Assembly (NCBI GenBank): GCA_016716125.1
Contig: JADJWZ010000029.1
Coordinates: forward strand, 1-46,124
Direction: 5' to 3'
Length of the DNA: 46,124 nucleotides
Origin: Ignavibacteria bacterium
GTDB taxonomy: Bacteria; Bacteroidota; Ignavibacteria; Tepidaquicellales; Tepidaquicellaceae
Shown here: in pieces, positions 20,921-29,586 of the stretch
Layout of the letters: every line of letters starts with the position of its first letter
Position numbering within the stretch: the stretch's first letter is position 1
The notes under the pieces: generated by a model
What the model saw: only the letters and a program-made list of their open reading frames with translations
Databases searched by the model: none
What the model was told of the DNA's origin: nothing
Made by a program: the position numbers and the translations under genes

Positions 20921-22036
20921 TTATTTTATTAAAAACATCCGTTTGGAATCAGAAAAAACATTTGAAGAAAGTTTATAGAAATATGTTCCTGAAGGAAAGT
21001 TTTCCGCATTCCATTCGACTTCATAAGATCCGGCCTGTAATTTTTCATTCACTAAACTCGCAACCTCTTTTCCTAACACATCAAGTATTACAAGCTTCAC
21101 GTCCTGCGTTTCATATTTTAGATCCGGCTGTATACCGAACTTTATTTTCGTCACCGGATTGAACGGATTAGGATAATTTTGTTTGAGATAATATTTTTCC
21201 GGAAGAAAAGCGCTTGTTGATATCACGGATAAGGGACTACCGGAGTTTACCCAGGCGGTATAAATAAGATCTGAAATGAAATGAGAAGCGTTATTAAACA
21301 ACATTACAGTAAAATTTCCTGCGAGCTGCCAGTATATCTGATAATAATTTGTGTTATAACTTCCTGCGATAGCACGGGCAAGACTGTCATATTTCAGAAC
21401 GGAATCAACATACGTGTAATTATGGTATAGAAAATTAAATACAAACTGATTTATATCCGAAACATACGTCGCATTCCGGAAAGCATATATAATATTGGCA
21501 GAATCACGATTAATAAGCTGAGTTTCATATCTTGAATGAACTCCGGTTTGATTAGTAAACTGTCCGTTATAATTTCTTGTAATATGAAGCGGATTATGTC
21601 CGTCCCCAACATAGTGTCCGAGGTCGGCGGCATGCAGCATGGCTTTTTGAAAATTATTCAGCTGAAAATATTTTTTTACTGAATCAGTAGTTGCCATTAT
21701 TGAAAAAGGCAGAATGCCATTATCATATACAAAACTGCTTCCGTGAAGAGCAATTAAAGAATCTAAATCCTGAGGAACTCTCCCGGTCGCTATAAATTCC
21801 GGGTAATTATCGATATCAATAAAGTGTCTTGGGGCTTCATTCGGATCAGAAGATCTTCTGTAATCTGCATCTGATGAATGAGCGGCAAGAGAGTCAGACC
21901 AGTTCAGAAAATTCATAGAAGGCGGAAGTGAGAAAGTGGATCTTCTGTTAATGATCTTATGGCCGGCAGCTCCCCATCCGTAAATGAAAATTAAACTAAA
22001 TATCAGCAGGAAAAATATTTTACGATTGTGATTCAT
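20921..22036 (-). CDS. S1/P1 nuclease-like zinc enzyme with T9SS sorting domain
   Basis: Signal peptide residues 1-20 (hydrophobic LLIFSLIFIYG). Cleavage before Trp21 would expose WGAAGHKI, the N-terminal Trp and nearby His that bind zinc in S1/P1 nucleases and zinc-dependent phospholipases C. Further ligands lie in HFIDID (about residue 72) and HAADLGHYVGDGHNPLH (about 136-152). The catalytic region ends by about 270, and a T9SS type A domain follows (NYPNPFNPVTKIKFG, ILDVLGKEV, SGTYFYKL, KRMFLIK). The enzyme would cleave single-stranded nucleic acids or phospholipids outside the cell; which one is not decidable. A nutrient-scavenging role for DNA/RNA phosphate is plausible. It is 371 residues, monocistronic. 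Confidence 0.85.
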   Translation of the reverse strand: MNHNRKIFFLLIFSLIFIYGWGAAGHKIINRRSTFSLPPSMNFLNWSDSLAAHSSDADYRRSSDPNEAPRHFIDIDNYPEFIATGRVPQDLDSLIALHGSSFVYDNGILPFSIMATTDSVKKYFQLNNFQKAMLHAADLGHYVGDGHNPLHITRNYNGQFTNQTGVHSRYETQLINRDSANIIYAFRNATYVSDINQFVFNFLYHNYTYVDSVLKYDSLARAIAGSYNTNYYQIYWQLAGNFTVMLFNNASHFISDLIYTAWVNSGSPLSVISTSAFLPEKYYLKQNYPNPFNPVTKIKFGIQPDLKYETQDVKLVILDVLGKEVASLVNEKLQAGSYEVEWNAENFPSGTYFYKLSSNVFSDSKRMFLIK

Positions 22037-22377
22037 AAGTTTTTATATTTAAAATAATACTACATGCAAATTCAGAATCTATTTCAGAGTTCTTATGGTA
22101 AAAACTTTCTTTTCATAAACTTCAAAAATAGACAGGGTAAGTTTTAACACATCGGAATAATTTTATTAATGGGAAAATATACATATACCTGCATATATGA
22201 AATTGATTAATAATTTTAATTAAGTAAAAATAAAATCGGCTGTGCTGTTATTGAAATTATAAATAAGCACTTCCTCAGAGCTCCGGAAGGAAATGGGCTT
22301 TATTCATTTTAATAAAAATTTTTTCAGTGATAATCTTATTCCGCTTTATTAAATTCGTAAAAATTAAAAAATACTCT
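22037..22377. other. Divergent intergenic region
   Basis: About 340 AT-rich bases between the divergent nuclease and lipoprotein genes, so both promoters should lie here. No clear TAnnTTTG box near either start and no repeat was recognised. Confidence 0.4.
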
Positions 22378-23436
22378 ATGGGCAAAATTAAATTCGCAGG
22401 AATTTTATTACTGAGTTTTTTAGTCCTTACAGGATGTTCAATGTTTACAAAACTGAAAGAAAAACTTACTTCAGCAAAAGAAGAAATTACAGAAAAGGAA
22501 TCAGTTAAAGAATCTGTGAAGGATGAGACATCAAAGGAAGATCTGAGTTTTTACAACAAGTATATGGAAGTAATGAACAAAGTCCAGGAGTCGGGTGAAG
22601 GAGTTTATAAAAGTTATATGAGTGAACTACCAAAGCCGGGATCTGTGACGAAGAATTCTCTGATCATTCCCATTGGTTTTAAAATGGCTTCGCAGCCACT
22701 GGGAAATACTGCTAAGCAATATGAGAGATCACTGCTGGACGGCGGAGAGCTATCCAAGCTTGAGGCTTCTGATGATATGCAGAATGATGTGGAAACCGAT
22801 CTGAAAAATCTGTTACCGGCAATGAAAGAATTTTCAGAAGTATCTGAAAAAGTTTCTGAATACTACTTCAACAGAGAATATAAAAATGATATGTCCAAAG
22901 TAATACCTTATGAGGAAGAGATGAAAGGCGCTTACGAAAAATATAAAACTGCATTTAATAAATTATCCGCTGATCTTAAGAAGTACAAACCCAAAAGAGT
23001 GATTCACGATGTTGAATCCGCTTCTTCTCCTGACGAAAAGTCTTCGCTGATTATGCTTAACGCTTACGGTGATATACTGGAGTCAGCTGAGATGTTTTTT
23101 GAAAGTTTTGAGAACCTGACTTTTTTCAGCGATATGAGTGAAGCGAAAGCAAAGTTTAATGAATTTGAAACGACGTTCGGCAAAAGCAAAAACAGCGTTG
23201 TAAGCGCAGAGTTTTCAGAGCAATATAAATTCATGAAGTATAACTTTGAAGATTACTTTGCACCGACTGCTGAAAAATTTATAAGCGAAGGTAATAAGTT
23301 TTTCGGAACCGGGGGAAGCATTAAAAGCGAAAAGGAATTTGCAAAAGGATATAATGAAATGATAAACAGTTATAACAGTATGATCACATCTTATAATACA
23401 AATATAGGGACGATAAACAGAGTAAGGTCCTGGTGA
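22378..23436 (+). CDS. Lipoprotein, DUF3829-like
   Basis: The frame is open from 22327, but ATG 22378 gives a proper lipoprotein signal: MGKIKFAGILLLSFLVLTGC, with the lipobox LTGC and Cys20 as the lipidated residue. The mature protein (about 330 residues) is almost entirely helical and rich in Lys, Glu, Tyr and Ser, with a charged coiled-coil-like start (KLKEKLTSAKEEITEKES). This resembles the DUF3829 lipoproteins of unknown function. It is probably anchored in the outer or inner membrane facing the periplasm. No Shine-Dalgarno. A run of heptamer repeats follows its stop codon. Confidence 0.75.
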   Translation: MGKIKFAGILLLSFLVLTGCSMFTKLKEKLTSAKEEITEKESVKESVKDETSKEDLSFYNKYMEVMNKVQESGEGVYKSYMSELPKPGSVTKNSLIIPIGFKMASQPLGNTAKQYERSLLDGGELSKLEASDDMQNDVETDLKNLLPAMKEFSEVSEKVSEYYFNREYKNDMSKVIPYEEEMKGAYEKYKTAFNKLSADLKKYKPKRVIHDVESASSPDEKSSLIMLNAYGDILESAEMFFESFENLTFFSDMSEAKAKFNEFETTFGKSKNSVVSAEFSEQYKFMKYNFEDYFAPTAEKFISEGNKFFGTGGSIKSEKEFAKGYNEMINSYNSMITSYNTNIGTINRVRSW

Positions 23437-23440
23437 CAGT

Positions 23441-23496
23441 TACAAATTACAAATTTCGAATAACAAGTTGCGAATTACGAGTTAAGAATTACGAAA
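23441..23496. repeat. Heptamer-phased repeat run
   Basis: About eight imperfect 7-base units (ACAAATT, TCGAATA, ACAAGTT, GCGAATT, ACGAGTT, AAGAATT and similar) between the lipoprotein gene and the FGE gene. Related runs occur at 24551, 41164 and 44561. Confidence 0.7.
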
Positions 23497-23588
23497 AAAA
23501 ATTGTATCAGGCGTTTTCAGAAGTATATTTTGATATGAAAGTAAAATTTCACATTAGATTTTTATTAACTAAAGAGTAATGAAAAATT

Positions 23589-24551
23589 ATGAATGATATG
23601 AAGCAATCTTCCGAAACGGCAATAGAAGGAATGGTCCGAATACCGGGCGGAAAATTTCTAATGGGTTCGGATAATTTTTATCCGGAAGAAAAACCTGTAA
23701 GGGAAGTTACGGTAGATGATTTTTATATGGATATATATGAAGTTACAAATGAAGATTATAATAAATTTACTGATGAGACGGGTTATATCACGGTTGCAGA
23801 GAGACCTTTAAATCCTGATGACTATCCGGGCGTGCCTGCGGAAAATCTCATACCAGGTGCATTGGTTTTTCAAAAATCAGACAGACCTGTTAATCTTAAT
23901 GACTACAGAAACTGGTGGGCGTGGGTTCCCGGCGCAAGCTGGAAGCATCCGAAAGGACCGCTGAGTTCGGTCGAAGACAGAGGAAAATATCCGGTAGTTC
24001 ACATCGCGTATGAGGACGCGGAAGCATATGCCAAATGGGCGGGCAAGGAATTGCCGACTGAAGCGGAATGGGAATTTGCTGCAAGAGGAGGACTTGAAGG
24101 AAAAAATTTTATTTGGGGCGATCTGGATGTGCAGTATACAAATCCTCAGGCTAATACATGGCAGGGAGAATTTCCATGGGAAAATTTGCTTATTGACGAA
24201 TACGAAGGAACATCACCTGTAGGAACTTTTACGCCAAACGGATACGGACTATATGACATGGCGGGCAATGTATGGGAATGGACATGCGACTGGTATATAA
24301 AGAATGTCGATGAGACGACAGAAAAATTTAAAACATGCTGCACACCTGACGAAAAAAACCCGAGAGTAATATCACCGGAAGGAAGTTTTGATGAATGTCA
24401 GCCGGATATAAAAATTCCCAGGAAAGTTTTAAAAGGCGGATCACATTTATGCGCGCCGAACTATTGTCTCAGATACAGACCGGCTGCGCGTCAGCCGCAG
24501 ATGATTGATACAGGGATGAATCATCTTGGATTCAGATGCATTAAAAGATAA
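23589..24551 (+). CDS. Formylglycine-generating enzyme (SUMF1 family)
   Basis: These enzymes oxidise a Cys in the sulfatase motif CxPxR to formylglycine, activating type I sulfatases. The 320 residues follow the family from MVRIPGGKFLMGSDNFYPEEKP through PTEAEWEFAARGG and the GYGLYDMAGNVWEWTCDWY core to KGGSHLCAPNYCLRYR. The two copper-binding catalytic cysteines of true FGE are both present, Cys288 and Cys293, matching the human GGSYMCHRSYC segment; many SUMF1-fold proteins lack them. So this is probably an active maturase and not just a SUMF1-fold protein. There is no signal peptide, so it acts in the cytoplasm before export of its sulfatase clients, none of which is in this window. ATG 23601 is an alternative start. 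Confidence 0.85.
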   Translation: MNDMKQSSETAIEGMVRIPGGKFLMGSDNFYPEEKPVREVTVDDFYMDIYEVTNEDYNKFTDETGYITVAERPLNPDDYPGVPAENLIPGALVFQKSDRPVNLNDYRNWWAWVPGASWKHPKGPLSSVEDRGKYPVVHIAYEDAEAYAKWAGKELPTEAEWEFAARGGLEGKNFIWGDLDVQYTNPQANTWQGEFPWENLLIDEYEGTSPVGTFTPNGYGLYDMAGNVWEWTCDWYIKNVDETTEKFKTCCTPDEKNPRVISPEGSFDECQPDIKIPRKVLKGGSHLCAPNYCLRYRPAARQPQMIDTGMNHLGFRCIKR

Positions 24552-24592
24552 TTGCAAATTGCAGATTACAAATTACAAATAGCTTATTTAAA
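24551..24592. repeat. Heptamer-phased repeat run
   Basis: Units such as GCAAATT, GCAGATT, ACAAATT and ACAAATA follow directly on the FGE stop codon. A fragment (GCAGATTATAAA) recurs near 24670. Confidence 0.65.
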
Positions 24593-24699
24593 TTAAGTAA
24601 CAAGTTATTTTAAATTTATATTGGAAAATAAACAGAACATAACTTAATGGTAACTGTAATATTGCGGGTCGCAGATTATAAAATATAATTAATAATTTA

Positions 24700-25446
24700 A
24701 TGGAGCATTTAAATTCTTTTGTAGCTGTTTTAATAATGATAATAGCATATTATTTCGGAGGCAGATTTGTAAACTCAACAAGGTCTGACAGAAAATATTT
24801 AGTTTCAGTTGCAGCAGGGATTTCAGTCGCATATATATTTGTAAGCCTTCTTCCTGAACTGTCGGATGCTCAGGAGTATTACAATAATAAAAAGAATGAA
24901 GAGGCATTTCAGCTGCAGAATATTATAATATATCTTACCGCTCTATTAGGATTCCTTTTCTTTTTCGGTCTTGAAAATTTTATAATCTCAAAGCGGGAAA
25001 AAGATCATGCTGAAAATCAAACTCATTCAAGCAGGGATATGGTGACAGGAATTTATCTGACGGGATTTTTACTGAATAATTTTCTGATAAGTTATCTGAT
25101 AGTATACTGGGGAAATAGTAACAGCGCATTATTCTTTTATACTATAGCAATGTCAGTACACCTTGTAGCTCTTGATTACTCAGCAATTAAGGAATTCGGA
25201 GCAGGGTTTAAATATATTAAAATCGTAATGATGCTTTCACTTATTGCCGGCTGGCTTGTAGGAATTTTAACTAAATTCCCTGAAGAAATAGAGCATATAG
25301 CAACTGGGTTCATAGCAGGCAGTATAATTATTAATAGTGTAAAAGATGAGTTTCCGAAAGAAGGTTCAAATGTAAAGTATAAAATTTTTTTATTTAGCTC
25401 CATACTCTATGCAGTATTACTGATACTGTCACATGATTTTGGTTAG
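24700..25446 (+). CDS. Multi-pass membrane protein, distantly ZIP-like
   Basis: A 248-residue protein with seven or eight hydrophobic segments. It starts directly in a membrane helix (FVAVLIMIIAYYFGG), followed by AAGISVAYIFVSLLPEL, which resembles the Gly-Ile/Leu-Pro-Glu stretch of ZIP metal transporters. The later helices contain HLVALDYSAIKEFG and EEIEHIATGFIAG; His and Glu within membrane segments could bind metal. The similarity is weak, so transport function is inferred. ATG 24700 is the natural start and there is no Shine-Dalgarno. It stands alone. Confidence 0.6.
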   Translation: MEHLNSFVAVLIMIIAYYFGGRFVNSTRSDRKYLVSVAAGISVAYIFVSLLPELSDAQEYYNNKKNEEAFQLQNIIIYLTALLGFLFFFGLENFIISKREKDHAENQTHSSRDMVTGIYLTGFLLNNFLISYLIVYWGNSNSALFFYTIAMSVHLVALDYSAIKEFGAGFKYIKIVMMLSLIAGWLVGILTKFPEEIEHIATGFIAGSIIINSVKDEFPKEGSNVKYKIFLFSSILYAVLLILSHDFG

Positions 25447-25730
25447 ATAAAATTATTATTATATTTGACTTCACGTTTACAGAAATATTAAATTCATTTT
25501 TACAATGGTTTATTAAATTCACAGATATAAATCAAAAAATTTCCAGCAATAGTTAAAACTGTATTTGATATAGTAATTAAAAATTTTCATATAAGAAAAT
25601 ATAACCTGTCAAAGGAGAATGTAATATTAATATTGAAATTACATACCTAAAAAATTATTTTACAATTAGTTATTGCATGGAATAATTATTCAGAACTGAA
25701 TACAACTAAACCATTTTAAAAAATCACTTC

Positions 25731-26225
25731 ATGAAAACCGCATTTATAATTATCGATATGCAGAAAACTTATTTAGATGGTATTGTAGATAAAAAAAAGA
25801 TCGGAACAGCCAGTTGGTATATTAATTATTCAGCAGATCTTATGAGAAAAAAAGATCATCTGGTTATTCACGTGCAGGATATAGAAGGAATGAATGATTC
25901 TAATGCAAATGAATATGACATTATAGAAGGAATAAAAATTGCCGAAAGTGATCTGAAAGTTAAAAAAACGTATTCAAATTCTTTCTGGAATACGGAGCTT
26001 GAAGGTATATTGAAAACAAACGGAATTGAATTTGTAATTCTGTGCGGATTCTCTGCTGAAAACTGCGTATTGTTTACATACAACGGCGCAGCGGAAAGAG
26101 GATTCAAATGCGTGATACTGCAGAACGGGATATTAAGCGCAAATGATGATGCCGTAATGAATATATACAGAGACAGGAATGTTATATCTTATCCGGTAAT
26201 TGAATTTATGACCGGATCAGAATAG
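25731..26225 (+). CDS. Isochorismatase-like cysteine hydrolase
   Basis: A 164-residue protein with the isochorismatase fold. The catalytic triad is readable: Asp9 in AFIIIDMQK, Lys79 in KVKKTYSNSFW, and Cys112 in CGFSAENCV. The phrase KTYSNSFWNTELEGILK and the alternating hydrophobic strands fit the nicotinamidase/cysteine-hydrolase branch. Substrate unknown; it is shorter than nicotinamidase and lacks its obvious metal-site residues. The start codon is ATG 25731 with no Shine-Dalgarno. It precedes the NYN gene by 56 bases, so co-transcription is possible. Confidence 0.85.
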   Translation: MKTAFIIIDMQKTYLDGIVDKKKIGTASWYINYSADLMRKKDHLVIHVQDIEGMNDSNANEYDIIEGIKIAESDLKVKKTYSNSFWNTELEGILKTNGIEFVILCGFSAENCVLFTYNGAAERGFKCVILQNGILSANDDAVMNIYRDRNVISYPVIEFMTGSE

Positions 26226-26281
26226 CTGCATTTATTGAATACAGGTTTGATGACCGGATCGAATAATTAAACATAAAATTA

Positions 26282-27067
26282 TTGAACGAAGCAAAATTTA
26301 ATATTGCAGTTTTAATTGACGGAGACAATGCTCAGGCAAAACTGATCAAGGAAATTTTAGAGGAAGTTTCCAAATACGGAAAGGCAACAATAAGAAGAAT
26401 TTACGGCGACTGGACGACACCGCATATGAATAAGTGGAAGGACATTATAAATAAATTTTCAATAAATCCCATACAGAAATTCTCGTATACAGCCGGAAAA
26501 AATTCAACTGACAGTTCGCTCATCATAGACGCAATGGATATACTGCACAGCGGCAGCGCTGACGGATTTTGTATAGTATCGAGCGACAGTGATTATACAG
26601 GTCTTGCAAAACGAATAAGAGAAGAAGGACTTTTTGTAATGGGCATCGGTCAGAGAAAAACACCCGTAGCGTTTGTTAAATCCTGTGAGATATTTACGTT
26701 CAGTGAAAACCTGATCCCGGAGATCGTTCCGGTAAAAGTAAAATCTGAATTCAGAAAAGAAAAAGTAAAACAGAAAAAAGGTCTTAAAGAAACCCTTCCG
26801 GAAATTCCGAAACCGGAAATAGTAAAAGAGGAATTACCGAAACTGGATATGAGTATAATTGATAAAGCTTTTGAAATTTCAACCAACGAAGAAGAAGACA
26901 CATATATTTCCAAACTGGGGCTGTCATTGAGAAAAATTGATCCGAGTTTTGATTCAAGGACTTACGGGTTCAGGACTCTTACGCAGCTGTTTGAAAGTCT
27001 GGATAAATATATAGTTGTTAAAAATATTATCAACGGTGTAAATCATCCCTTAGTCAAACTCAAATAA
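26282..27067 (+). CDS. NYN domain (LabA/DUF88) protein with C-terminal OST-HTH/LOTUS domain
   Basis: The PIN-like NYN nuclease fold spans about residues 5-140: FNIAVLIDGDN with the first acidic residues, TDSSLIIDAMDIL in the middle and FCIVSSDSDYTGLAKRIREE with the later acidic pair. A charged linker (about 150-190, Lys/Pro/Glu-rich) leads to a LOTUS-like winged helix (SKLGLSLRKIDPSFDSRTYGFRTLTQLF), which in other proteins binds RNA. The combination suggests an RNA-acting nuclease or RNA-quality protein in the cytoplasm. The start is TTG at 26282, since no in-frame ATG precedes the conserved domain. It lies 56 bases after the cysteine-hydrolase gene. Confidence 0.9.
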   Translation: MNEAKFNIAVLIDGDNAQAKLIKEILEEVSKYGKATIRRIYGDWTTPHMNKWKDIINKFSINPIQKFSYTAGKNSTDSSLIIDAMDILHSGSADGFCIVSSDSDYTGLAKRIREEGLFVMGIGQRKTPVAFVKSCEIFTFSENLIPEIVPVKVKSEFRKEKVKQKKGLKETLPEIPKPEIVKEELPKLDMSIIDKAFEISTNEEEDTYISKLGLSLRKIDPSFDSRTYGFRTLTQLFESLDKYIVVKNIINGVNHPLVKLK

Positions 27068-27240
27068 ATTCAAATTTACTGCCAACGGGTTTCGAATTAA
27101 AACTTACATAAATCTGCCTAAATTACTTCTCAGATTTTTATATTTTTCGAATTAAAGAAAGTAAGGGCTGCAATAAGTTTGGTATAATATTTTCAGTGCA
27201 GTACAGTACTGATTTATTCTTCTATTTAAAATTTAATTAT

Positions 27241-27852
27241 ATGTTTGAATTCAAAAACAATAAACTATGGATGATCGGAATATCAGCAGTGTTTATAATT
27301 CAATCAATAATTTTATTCTTCTGGGAAGAAACTAAATTTTTAACTTTTGCAAATATTTTAATTCTGCTGGCTTCAGTTATCGGCTACGGCAGATGGAGAT
27401 TTTATAAAAAATTTCAAAATGATGTATTAAAATATTTAGATAAGGAAGTATCTTTGCCTGATTCAATATTAACGGAAACGGACATACTTCATTTACCCAA
27501 GCCTGTTAAAAAATATATTCGATATACCGGGTCTGTCGGACAACCGAAAATTAATAATTTTAAAATAATATTTAACGGAAAAATAAGAAAAGATGATCAG
27601 TCAGAATGGATGCCGTTTACATCTGAACAATATAATTTTCCGGGATCATCTGTCAGATTATTTTTTATGAAAGCAGTAATGAAGAAACTTCCGGTAGCCG
27701 GCTATCACTGCTTCATTGACGGAGATGCTTTTATGGATATCAGACTATTATCTTTATTTAAAGTTCAGTACCTGGAAGGGGAAGAAATGGATATGGCTGA
27801 GACAGTTACTTTTTTTAACGATATTTGCTGTATGGCGCCGGGCGTTAATTGA
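27241..27852 (+). CDS. DUF6544-like membrane protein, N-terminal fragment
   Basis: ATG 27241 is preferred over earlier frame residues because MFEFKNNKLWMIGISAVFII leads into two membrane helices (about residues 10-55). Then follows a soluble domain (KKYIRYTGSVGQPKINNFKI and QYNFPGSSVRLFFMKAVM) typical of DUF6544. The frame ends early at 27852 after MAPGVN. One extra G in the GGG at 27840-27842 would continue it as APGALIDRRINW, matching the next entry, so the gene is frameshifted. Function of the family is unknown. Confidence 0.75.
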   Translation: MFEFKNNKLWMIGISAVFIIQSIILFFWEETKFLTFANILILLASVIGYGRWRFYKKFQNDVLKYLDKEVSLPDSILTETDILHLPKPVKKYIRYTGSVGQPKINNFKIIFNGKIRKDDQSEWMPFTSEQYNFPGSSVRLFFMKAVMKKLPVAGYHCFIDGDAFMDIRLLSLFKVQYLEGEEMDMAETVTFFNDICCMAPGVN

Positions 27853-28156
27853 CAGGAGAATTAACTGGCTGGAGACAGACGGCTATGAAGTAAAAGCATC
27901 TTTTACAAATAACAATATTACTATTTATGCAAGGTTGTGTTTTAATGAAACAGGAGAGCTTGTAAATTTTATTTCTGATGACAGATACAATGCAGATGCC
28001 GGAATAAAGATGACTTGGTCAACTCCTTTAAGAGATTATAAAAATATAAACGGATTTAAAATTGCCGGTAATGCAGAAGCGGTTTACAAATATCCGGAAA
28101 AAGAATTAATTTACGGAATATTCGAAGTGAGCTGTGTAAAATATAATTGTAAATAA
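27842..28156 (+). CDS. DUF6544-like protein, C-terminal fragment
   Basis: Continues the previous entry in a shifted frame: ALIDRRINWLETDGYEVKASF, then beta strands NNITIYARLCFNETGELVNF, the SDDR motif and a final KYPEKELIYGIFEV. The frame is nominally open from 27716, but that part only shadows the first fragment. Together the two make about 305 residues, a normal family length. Confidence 0.7.
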   Translation, partial: ALIDRRINWLETDGYEVKASFTNNNITIYARLCFNETGELVNFISDDRYNADAGIKMTWSTPLRDYKNINGFKIAGNAEAVYKYPEKELIYGIFEVSCVKYNCK

Positions 28157-28400
28157 CCGGGTCGAATGCAATTTACAAAAACGAAATAACCTGTTACAGT
28201 TAATAAATAATAGTGCAGTTGATACAGTTTCTCAAACGAATGTATTACTTAATTAATTAAAAATTATAGACGGATATTAAAGTGCAATTATTTTATTGAA
28301 ATGAATTATTATTTTCCCTCTAAATATTTCGTAAATTATTGAGGTGTAAAAATTCTGCAGGGTTAATTATAAATTAACTCACAGTCCTGATTAAAAAAAA

Positions 28401-29009
28401 ATGAAAACACAATTAAAAAAAGATGAGAAAGTAATTCTCATCACTAAACCGCACTGGTTTATACTGATCCTGCCTGTGCTTATCACATTAATAGTTTCCG
28501 CTGTATGTATTTATTTTGGAGGGTATGTTTTAATTGCTTTGATCTTACCGGCAGGATATCTGACTTATAAAATCATTGAACGAAACTGCAATATCTGGAT
28601 AGTAACTTCTTTGCGTGTTATAGATGAGGAAGGTGTGTTTACACATAATACAAAAGAAAGTCCTCTTGATAAGATCAACAATGTATCTTACAGCATGACT
28701 TTTTGGGGAAAAATATTCAGATACGGAAATGTTCAGATCCAGACTGCTGCAGAGATCGGATCGACGGTATATTATGATGTCAGTAATCCTAAGAAACTTA
28801 AAGACACAATTACGCACATGCAGGAAGAGTATAAGCATCAACAGATAAAGAAACAGGCAACAGAATTAGCCGGAGCTATAGCCGCCGGACAACAGAAAAA
28901 CAAGTTTGATGTTGCAGCCGAGCTTGAAAAACTTTACGACCTTAAGGTAAGAGGAATTTTAACGGAAGAAGAGTTTAACAGCCGTAAAACGAAAATACTC
29001 AATTCATAG
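28401..29009 (+). CDS. Membrane-anchored bacterial PH domain protein with SHOCT tail
   Basis: A 202-residue protein. A short basic start and KPHWFILILPVLITLIVSAV give two adjacent membrane helices (about residues 18-60). A YdbS/YdbT-like bacterial PH domain follows (WIVTSLRVIDEEGVFTHNTK, SPLDKINNVSYSMTFWGKIF, GNVQIQTAAEIG). The last 30 residues are a SHOCT helix pair (AELEKLYDLKVRGILTEEEF), which mediates oligomerisation. ATG 28401, preceded by a poly-A tract without Shine-Dalgarno. Function unknown, likely a membrane-associated scaffold. Confidence 0.85.
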   Translation: MKTQLKKDEKVILITKPHWFILILPVLITLIVSAVCIYFGGYVLIALILPAGYLTYKIIERNCNIWIVTSLRVIDEEGVFTHNTKESPLDKINNVSYSMTFWGKIFRYGNVQIQTAAEIGSTVYYDVSNPKKLKDTITHMQEEYKHQQIKKQATELAGAIAAGQQKNKFDVAAELEKLYDLKVRGILTEEEFNSRKTKILNS

Positions 29010-29142
29010 ATTCAAAGAGAGGTGAATTATGTAAAGTGTAAATATTTAATTCTGAAATATCAGATTCCCTGTAAAAATGATTTACAATTTAAAATATCAG
29101 AAAGTATTTAAATAAATATTTTTCAAAACTTTACAGAGATCC

Positions 29143-29529
29143 TTGAATAAAATTATAAGTTTAAAATATTTCTTTGTCATTAATACACTTGCAGTTGTTG
29201 TTTCTATGAGCGGATGCAGTGAAGAGAATGATATTATATGTACAGCTGAGGCGAGAGCTGGATTGAATGTTTATGTAACGGACTTTGCTACAAATCAGCC
29301 TGTAACATCAGGAGTAATTGTTACAGCAAAGGATGGATCTTACACAGATACACTTATGAATTTCCAAGGTACCAACGGTTTTGCAGGAGCATGGGAGAGA
29401 TCGGGCATATATGTAATTACAGTTGAATGCGCAGGTTATGTAACATATGTCAGTGATTCAATTAAAGTCGAAGCAGATGTATGTCATGTTATTCCGCAGA
29501 CGGTTAATGTATTGCTCCGCCGGGAATAA
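29143..29529 (+). CDS. Small lipoprotein with carboxypeptidase regulatory-like fold
   Basis: 128 residues starting at TTG 29143. The signal region KYFFVINTLAVVVSMSGC ends in a lipobox (SMSGC) with Cys26 lipidated. The mature part has the beta-sandwich pattern of carboxypeptidase regulatory-like domains: LNVYVTDFATNQPVTSGVIV, then AGAWERSGIYVITVECAGY. Such domains are usually structural or carbohydrate-binding accessories. It precedes the antiporter gene by 57 bases. Confidence 0.75.
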   Translation: MNKIISLKYFFVINTLAVVVSMSGCSEENDIICTAEARAGLNVYVTDFATNQPVTSGVIVTAKDGSYTDTLMNFQGTNGFAGAWERSGIYVITVECAGYVTYVSDSIKVEADVCHVIPQTVNVLLRRE

Positions 29530-29586
29530 ATTAATGCTGTTAAATTATTTGAGAAAGGGAAAGAAAACATATTTAATATTTAATTG

